Shown: piece after piece, positions 6,503 through 9,791 of the stretch
How positions within the stretch are numbered: the first letter of the stretch is position 1
Layout of the letters: the number at the start of each line of letters is the position of its first letter
Assembly: GCA_024635735.1 (NCBI GenBank)
Contig: JAGXII010000192.1
Coordinates: 1-9,791 of the forward strand
Direction of reading: 5' to 3'
Length of the DNA: 9,791 nt
Origin: Christiangramia sp.
Lineage (GTDB): Bacteria; Bacteroidota; Bacteroidia; Flavobacteriales; Flavobacteriaceae
The notes under the pieces: model-generated
The model's database searches: none
Told to the model about the DNA's origin: nothing
The model's input: only the letters and a program-made list of their open reading frames with translations
Translations under genes and position numbers: made by a program

Positions 6503-7795
6503 TTAAACAAGTGTTTTCTTTTTAATATTTGCGAAGGCTTCTTTAAGATCGGCCTTTAAATCTTCGATATCCTCAAGTCCTACAGAAAGTCTAATCAAAT
6601 CTGATGTTACTCCTGTTGAAGCCTGTTCTTCCTCGGTTAACTGTTGATGCGTGGTACTGGCAGGATGAATAATCAAAGATTTGGTATCTCCTATATTGGC
6701 CAGCAATGAAAATACTTTCGCTTCATCCACCACAGTTTTGGCGGCTTCATATCCTCCTTTAACTCCAAAGGTTACCAGACCGCTCTGACCTTCCGGTAAA
6801 TATTCCTTCGCCAATTCATGATATTTGCTATTTTCAAGTCCGGGATAATTAACCCATTTTACTTCTTCCTGTTGCTGAAGCCATTCGGCCAGTTTTAATG
6901 CATTACTGCTGTGCTCCTTAATTCTTACTTTCAAGGTTTCCAGCCCCTGAATTATTTGAAACGCATTAAAAGGGCTCAATGCCGCACCATGGTCGCGCAA
7001 TCCTTCAATTCTAACTTTCCCGATAAATGCAGCTTCTTCAAGCGCTTCGGTATACACTATACCATGATATCCAGGAGAAGGTTCGGTAAATTCAGGGAAT
7101 TTCCCATTGGCCCAGTAAAATTTACCGGCATCGATAATGACCCCACCAAGGGCAGTTCCATTACCGTTGATATATTTAGTGAGGGAATGAATCACAATAT
7201 CGGCACCATGCTCGATAGGATTTAATAAATATGGCGTCGCTACCGTATTATCCACAATAAAAGGCACCTTAAAAGCTTTCGCTTCTTTGGAGATTCCTTT
7301 AAGATCCAGGATATCCAGTTTTGGATTTCCAATAGATTCCGCAAAAAATACTTTTGTATTTTCCTTTGCAGCTTTAGTGAAATTTTCCGGGTTTGAAGGA
7401 TCCACAAAAGTGGTGGTAATCCCAAATCTTGGCAGCGTATTTTTGAAAAGGTTATAAGTGCCTCCATACAGACTATTGGAAGAGACGATATGGTCCCCTG
7501 CTTTTAAGAGTGTTAGTAAAGCGGTATTAGTCGCCGCGGTACCGGAAGCCGTTACCACTGCTGCTATTCCACCTTCAAGGGCAGCCAGTCTTTGTTCCAG
7601 AATATCATTCGTTGGGTTATTGATCCTTGTGTAGATATATCCAGGTTCTGCCAGTGAAAAAAGATTGGCAGCATGATCTGAATTTTTAAAGACATAAGAA
7701 GTCGTTTGATAAATCGGCACTGCTCTGGTGCCTCCATTTGCAGAGACGTCGTGTCCTGCGTGTAATGCCTGTGTTGAAAAATTTTGAGTACTCAT
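6503..7795 (-). CDS. metY: O-acetylhomoserine sulfhydrylase (aminocarboxypropyltransferase)
   Basis: Makes homocysteine directly from O-acetylhomoserine and sulfide, using PLP. The 430-residue length and the insertion after the PLP lysine (about 223-268, containing ANGKFPEFTEPSPGYHG) are hallmarks of MetY as against the shorter MetB/MetZ (about 385). Motifs: YTRINNPT at 55-62, ASGTAA at 83-88, VDNTVATPY at 181-189 with Asp182, and HSLTKYINGNGTALGG with Schiff-base Lys207. The start ATG is preceded by an A-rich stretch with no Shine-Dalgarno. It heads the metY-metX-metZ-rrf2 group. Two successive Met-codon attenuators (7830-7987 and 8120-8243) precede it on the same strand, so its expression probably rises when methionyl-tRNA is scarce. 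Confidence 0.93.
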   Translation of the reverse strand: MSTQNFSTQALHAGHDVSANGGTRAVPIYQTTSYVFKNSDHAANLFSLAEPGYIYTRINNPTNDILEQRLAALEGGIAAVVTASGTAATNTALLTLLKAGDHIVSSNSLYGGTYNLFKNTLPRFGITTTFVDPSNPENFTKAAKENTKVFFAESIGNPKLDILDLKGISKEAKAFKVPFIVDNTVATPYLLNPIEHGADIVIHSLTKYINGNGTALGGVIIDAGKFYWANGKFPEFTEPSPGYHGIVYTEALEEAAFIGKVRIEGLRDHGAALSPFNAFQIIQGLETLKVRIKEHSSNALKLAEWLQQQEEVKWVNYPGLENSKYHELAKEYLPEGQSGLVTFGVKGGYEAAKTVVDEAKVFSLLANIGDTKSLIIHPASTTHQQLTEEEQASTGVTSDLIRLSVGLEDIEDLKADLKEAFANIKKKTLV

Positions 7796-7829
7796 GATTG
7801 TATTTTTTTAAAGTTTAATTCCGATGTAT

Positions 7830-7871
7830 AAAAAAAGTCTCCCTGTTATGGCTATTACCAGGGAGACTTTT
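7830..7871 (-). terminator. Intrinsic terminator hairpin of the metY leader (attenuator B)
   Basis: Stem of 13 bp, AAAAGTCTCCCTG (7859-7871 on minus) with CAGGGAGACTTTT (7833-7845), 13-nt loop, then seven U residues on the minus strand. It stands 34 nt before the metY ATG. As metY and metK diverge, no upstream gene needs ending here, so it must act on the metY leader. The loop and top of the stem (7851-7860) are complementary over 10 bases to 7908-7917 inside leader peptide B. Confidence 0.88.
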
Positions 7872-7891
7872 GAATTGAACTTATAACTAAT

Positions 7892-7987
7892 CTATATTCT
7901 CAAGTTTTGGTAATAGCTTTTCATGCGACGCATACACATCTCCATCATATTCATATTGTTCATTTTGATATTTGCTATTACTTTCAT
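7892..7987 (-). CDS. Met-rich leader peptide B (31 codons) upstream of metY
   Basis: Eight of 31 residues are Met, seven of them between residues 9 and 22 (MNNMNMMEMCMRRM), with the core codons ATG TGT ATG at 17-19. Codons 24-27 contain GCTATTACCA (7908-7917), which pairs perfectly over 10 bases with TGGTAATAGC (7851-7860), the loop plus two top base pairs of the downstream terminator. Both pairings cannot form fully together, so this is a clear antiterminator/terminator pair. A ribosome waiting at Met17-Met19 leaves GCTATTACCA open; one that reaches the TAG stop (codon 32) is close enough to hinder it. The start may be the ATG at 7987 or the one at residue 9 (7963). No promoter is visible between here and leader C. 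Confidence 0.82.
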   Translation of the reverse strand: MKVIANIKMNNMNMMEMCMRRMKSYYQNLRI

Positions 7988-8001
7988 TTTATCTTTTTTT
8001 A

Positions 8002-8052
8002 TCACACTTCGATTGCCCTTCGACTTCGCTCACGACAAGCTTTTCAGTGTGA
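8002..8052. repeat. REP-like inverted repeat element
   Basis: Ends are TCACACT (8002-8008) and AGTGTGA (8046-8052); the interior includes CCCTTCGACTTCGCTCACGA (8017-8036), a wording I recognise as frequent in intergenic repeats of Bacteroidota genomes. It lies between attenuators B and C. Copy number in this genome cannot be judged from one window. Confidence 0.6.
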
Positions 8053-8069
8053 CTATTTTTTTCGTTTCC

Positions 8070-8093
8070 CACACTTCGAATCTGCTCCGTGTG
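8070..8093. repeat. Second short inverted repeat sharing CACACTTCGA with the REP-like element
   Basis: CACAC (8070-8074) and GTGTG (8089-8093) flank a 14-bp interior. CACACTTCGA occurs here (8070-8079) and in the neighbouring element (8003-8012), so this is probably a degenerate or partial copy of the same repeat. Confidence 0.45.
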
Positions 8094-8119
8094 ACATCTG
8101 GTATTTCAATTTTTCAAAT

Positions 8120-8150
8120 AAAAAAGCCGCTGCGTTTGGCAGCGGCTTTT
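8120..8150 (-). terminator. Intrinsic terminator hairpin following leader C (attenuator C)
   Basis: GC-rich 12-bp stem, AAAAGCCGCTGC (8139-8150 on minus) with GCAGCGGCTTTT (8122-8133), 5-nt loop, followed by six U residues, then AUUU. Lying between two divergent genes, it has no full gene to end and follows a Met-rich frame by 21 nt. Its 5' arm can instead pair with the leader coding segment (8187-8192 with 8139-8144, and 8174-8179 with 8149-8154). Confidence 0.85.
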
Positions 8151-8171
8151 GCATTTTATATCGTTTTCAGA

Positions 8172-8243
8172 TTATGCAATAGGATGCGCTGCGGAAAAAA
8201 TCCCCATCATACACATCATCATATTACAAATTGTTCTGATCAT
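8172..8243 (-). CDS. Met-rich leader peptide C (23 codons), distal metY attenuator
   Basis: Six of 23 residues are Met and two are Cys; the core is ICNMMMCMMG, again with ATG TGT ATG. GCAGCG (8187-8192, codons 18-19) can pair with CGCTGC (8139-8144), and nested inside it TTGCAT (8174-8179, over the stop) with ATGCAA (8149-8154); together these would sequester the terminator's 5' arm. The start chosen is the ATG at 8243, about 16 nt after the predicted transcription start and preceded by AAAAGTAAAA. A longer in-frame reading back to 8519 crosses the promoter and a repeat, so is not used. No gene stands between this unit and attenuator B, so both should act on metY in series, unless this one is a relic or gives a short RNA. 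Confidence 0.75.
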   Translation of the reverse strand: MIRTICNMMMCMMGIFSAAHPIA

Positions 8244-8263
8244 TTTTACTTTTGTTTCGAATA

Positions 8264-8295
8264 CAAATATAACGACAGACATTTTTAATTTCCAA
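8264..8295 (-). promoter_or_regulatory. Promoter of the metY leader transcript
   Basis: On the minus strand TTG (8293-8295), 21 nt, then TATATTTG (8264-8271), an exact TAnnTTTG. The predicted start near 8258 is about 16 nt before leader C. It is the only good promoter match I see upstream of metY. Confidence 0.65.
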
Positions 8296-8394
8296 GCAAA
8301 TACAAAAGAATTATTGAAATTTAAATTTTCGGGCTTTATTTCAAGGATTCCTGAATTTAATCTATGCTTTACTGCTTTTTCTCCTAAAAACCTT

Positions 8395-8499
8395 GCGTTA
8401 GGGATTGAGCGGGCTGTTTGAGCTCTCCCGATTTTTTTTTTGATCGGGAAGCGAGTCGCGAAAGCCCGGCGCGAGCCCGGAACGGGGGAATCGCAACGC
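8395..8499. repeat. Structured intergenic element, probably a dispersed flavobacterial repeat
   Basis: GCGTT (8395-8399) pairs with AACGC (8495-8499) and GATT (8403-8406) with AATC (8489-8492); inside are TCCCGAT/ATCGGGA (8426-8432/8443-8449) around a T-run, and GC-rich CCGG/GCCC segments at 8463-8485. The wording GCGTTAGGGATTGAGCGG and GAAAGCCCGG is familiar from intergenic repeats in flavobacterial genomes, by memory and not by search. It is far richer in G+C than its surroundings. Function unknown. Confidence 0.5.
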
Positions 8500-8650
8500 C
8501 CCAATGAAAAATTTTTCAATTCTCCGTAGCCTAAATTGATAAACAGCAGCTCAGACCCTTGCCAATGCAGAGATAAAGAGAAAACTCTAATGCAAACGAA
8601 TGAGGAATTATAAATAAAAAATTGAGAATAGATAAATTGACGTTAAATCA
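8500..8650. other. Intergenic stretch with no recognised content
   Basis: Between the structured element and the metK promoter I see no gene, strong hairpin or promoter. The only regular feature is a 14-bp AT-rich palindrome, TGAAAAATTTTTCA, at 8505-8518. Confidence 0.4.
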
Positions 8651-8652
8651 AC

Positions 8653-8681
8653 TTGCTATCATTTGAATTTTTATACATTTG
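8653..8681 (+). promoter_or_regulatory. Promoter of metK
   Basis: TTG (8653-8655), 18 nt, then TACATTTG (8674-8681), an exact TAnnTTTG. The expected start near 8687 gives a 5' UTR of about 145 nt, long enough to hold the whole riboswitch. Confidence 0.7.
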
Positions 8682-8694
8682 TACCTGAATAATT

Positions 8695-8768
8695 AAAGGG
8701 ACAGATTTGACTGATTGCAACCCTAAAATATACCGGAGGCGGTATATGCTAAAATGCTAAAGCAGTAG
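8695..8768 (+). ncRNA. SAM-II-like riboswitch (long-loop form) in the metK 5' UTR
   Basis: The segment GATTTGACTGATTGCAA (8704-8720) matches the conserved SAM-II wording GAUUUAAC...UUGCAA. P1 is AGGG (8697-8700) with CCCT (8721-8724). The pseudoknot P2 is ACTG (8710-8713) with CAGT (8763-8766), next to the expected GCTAAA (8756-8761; a second copy at 8748-8753). Between them the long loop holds an extra 8-bp hairpin, ATATACCG (8728-8735) with CGGTATAT (8740-8747). This agrees with long-loop variants of SAM-II reported from Bacteroidota. It lies just after the metK promoter and 64 nt before the ATG. SAM binding should lower metK expression, but I see no terminator, so control is probably translational. 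The S-box (SAM-I) shares GCAACC-like wording but fits less well. Confidence 0.75.
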
Positions 8769-8832
8769 TAAATCACTTCTATAGCCTTTCACGTCAAATT
8801 TTTTCCATTCTTATAATTTAAAAAGTAATTGA

Positions 8833-9791
8833 ATGGCTTATTTATTTACTTCAGAAAGCGTGTCTGAAGGTCACCCGGATAAAATTGCAGATCAGATTAG
8901 TGATACATTACTGGACAATTTTCTGGCCTTTGATGAGAATTCTAAAGTTGCCTGTGAAACACTTGTTACAACAGGCCAGGTAGTTCTTGCCGGTGAGGTG
9001 AGAAGTAATACTTATTTAGATGTTCAAAATATAGCCCGCGATGTGATTAATGATATTGGTTATACCAAAGGCGCCTATAAATTTAGTGGAGACTCCTGTG
9101 GAGTAATTTCATTAATTCATGAGCAGTCTCAGGATATTTATCAGGGAGTGGATCGTGGAAATAAAGAAGAACAGGGTGCCGGTGACCAGGGAATGATGTT
9201 TGGTTATGCGACCAATGAAACTGAAAATTACATGCCTCTGGCCCTTGATATCTCTCACAGGATTCTTATTGAACTTGCAAAACTTAGACGGGAAGGAAAA
9301 GAAATTGATTATTTAAGACCCGATTCTAAAAGCCAGGTGACTATTGAATACAGCGATGATAATGTTCCGCAAAGGATCGTGGCTGTGGTTGTTTCTACAC
9401 AGCATGACGAATTTGATGCAGATGATGATAAGATGCTGGCGAAGATCAAAAAGGATATTCTTGAAATTTTGATTCCTCGAGTAACGGAACAGTTACCTGA
9501 ATATGTTCAGAAATTGTTTAATGACGATATTATTTATCATATTAATCCAACAGGAAAATTCGTGATTGGTGGCCCACATGGTGATGCCGGGTTAACCGGA
9601 AGAAAAATCATTGTTGACACTTACGGCGGAAAAGGAGCTCACGGTGGTGGTGCTTTTTCAGGAAAAGATCCTTCGAAAGTAGATCGTTCTGCCGCATATG
9701 CTTCAAGGCATATTGCCAAAAATCTTGTCGCCGCTGGTGTTGCTCCGGAAGTCCTGGTTCAGGTTTCTTATGCCATTGGAGTGGTGGAACC
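8833..9791 (+). CDS. metK: S-adenosylmethionine synthetase, 3' end cut off by window edge
   Basis: Makes SAM from methionine and ATP, releasing phosphate and diphosphate. 319 residues are present of about 415-420 expected. Motifs: EGHPDKIADQISD at 12-24 (ATP site), the GAGDQGMMFGYA signature at 115-126, GKFVIGGPHGDAGLTGRK at 241-258 and the phosphate-binding GGGAFSGKD signature at 271-279. The start MAYLFTSESV matches the family N-terminus; the ATG follows AATTGA, with no Shine-Dalgarno. It diverges from the metY operon and has its own promoter and a SAM-II-like riboswitch, so product feedback is expected. Confidence 0.97.
   Translation, partial: MAYLFTSESVSEGHPDKIADQISDTLLDNFLAFDENSKVACETLVTTGQVVLAGEVRSNTYLDVQNIARDVINDIGYTKGAYKFSGDSCGVISLIHEQSQDIYQGVDRGNKEEQGAGDQGMMFGYATNETENYMPLALDISHRILIELAKLRREGKEIDYLRPDSKSQVTIEYSDDNVPQRIVAVVVSTQHDEFDADDDKMLAKIKKDILEILIPRVTEQLPEYVQKLFNDDIIYHINPTGKFVIGGPHGDAGLTGRKIIVDTYGGKGAHGGGAFSGKDPSKVDRSAAYASRHIAKNLVAAGVAPEVLVQVSYAIGVVE

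Noticed and set aside
7830..8150. The two hairpins as ordinary bidirectional terminators
   Set aside because: metK and metY point away from each other, so no gene ends here on either strand; both hairpins follow Met-rich frames and have competing pairings.
7907..8421. Several overlapping plus-strand reading frames of 90-121 codons
   Set aside because: They are antisense to the leaders, terminators and repeats, overlap one another, and have low-complexity Phe/Ile/His-rich products; no family features are seen.
8505..8518. 14-bp palindrome TGAAAAATTTTTCA as an operator
   Set aside because: It is AT-rich and isolated, about 150 bp from the metK promoter and 210 bp from the metY promoter; chance is likely in this sequence.
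8172..8519. A 115-codon minus-strand reading frame covering the structured element and the leader C region
   Set aside because: Its first 92 codons run through the repeat-like element and the TATATTTG promoter, and the composition is not protein-like. Only the last 23 codons, starting at 8243, are kept as leader C.
8695..8768. S-box (SAM-I) riboswitch
   Set aside because: GGGAC...GCAACC wording is partly similar, but the four-way junction and P1 closing helix cannot be built, whereas the SAM-II pseudoknot pairs fit in order.

Overview
The window looks like chromosomal DNA of a flavobacterium (Bacteroidota, Flavobacteriaceae-like). Base composition is moderately low in G+C and most genes lack Shine-Dalgarno sequences. 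Promoters of the Bacteroidota type (TTG, a spacer of about 20 nt, then TAnnTTTG) are visible at three places. The protein set (MetY, MetX, MetZ, Rrf2, a short CysH, a ferredoxin-type sulfite reductase and a siroheme methyltransferase) is typical of flavobacterial sulfur-amino-acid loci. No genus is claimed.

Almost the whole window is a sulfate-assimilation and methionine-biosynthesis locus. On the minus strand, from high to low coordinates, it contains metY (O-acetylhomoserine sulfhydrylase), metX (homoserine acyltransferase), metZ (O-succinylhomoserine-sulfhydrylase-like), an Rrf2-family regulator, then after a separate promoter cysH (PAPS/APS reductase), a siroheme sulfite reductase with an extra C-terminal domain, and the start of cobA (uroporphyrinogen-III C-methyltransferase), which runs off the left edge. 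On the plus strand, diverging from metY across about 1 kb, is metK (S-adenosylmethionine synthetase), which runs off the right edge. CysH and sulfite reductase make sulfide, CobA supplies siroheme, MetX activates homoserine, MetY and MetZ fix sulfide into homocysteine, and MetK converts methionine to SAM.

The most interesting content lies between the genes. The minus strand carries three tiny open reading frames of 20, 31 and 23 codons (2959-3021, 7892-7987, 8172-8243), all rich in Met codons and all containing the same nine bases, ATGTGTATG (Met-Cys-Met). Each is followed by a strong hairpin with a U-run. In each case I can also see a segment 5-6 codons past the Met-Cys-Met core that can pair with the 5' side or loop of that hairpin. 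This is the architecture of a ribosome-mediated transcription attenuator, here apparently sensing methionine and perhaps cysteine. Two lie in series upstream of metY and one lies between cysH and the sulfite reductase gene. Only the most distal one has a recognisable promoter.

The metK 5' UTR (about 8687-8832) holds a different control device. It has a SAM-II-like riboswitch core with an extra hairpin in the long loop, downstream of a good TTG/TACATTTG promoter. The locus thus seems to read charged Met (and perhaps Cys) tRNA for synthesis and SAM for metK, while the Rrf2 regulator and inverted repeats near the cysH and rrf2 starts suggest a further layer. The remaining intergenic DNA holds REP-like elements (8002-8093) and a structured element of about 105 bp (8395-8499). 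I see nothing notable in 8520-8640.
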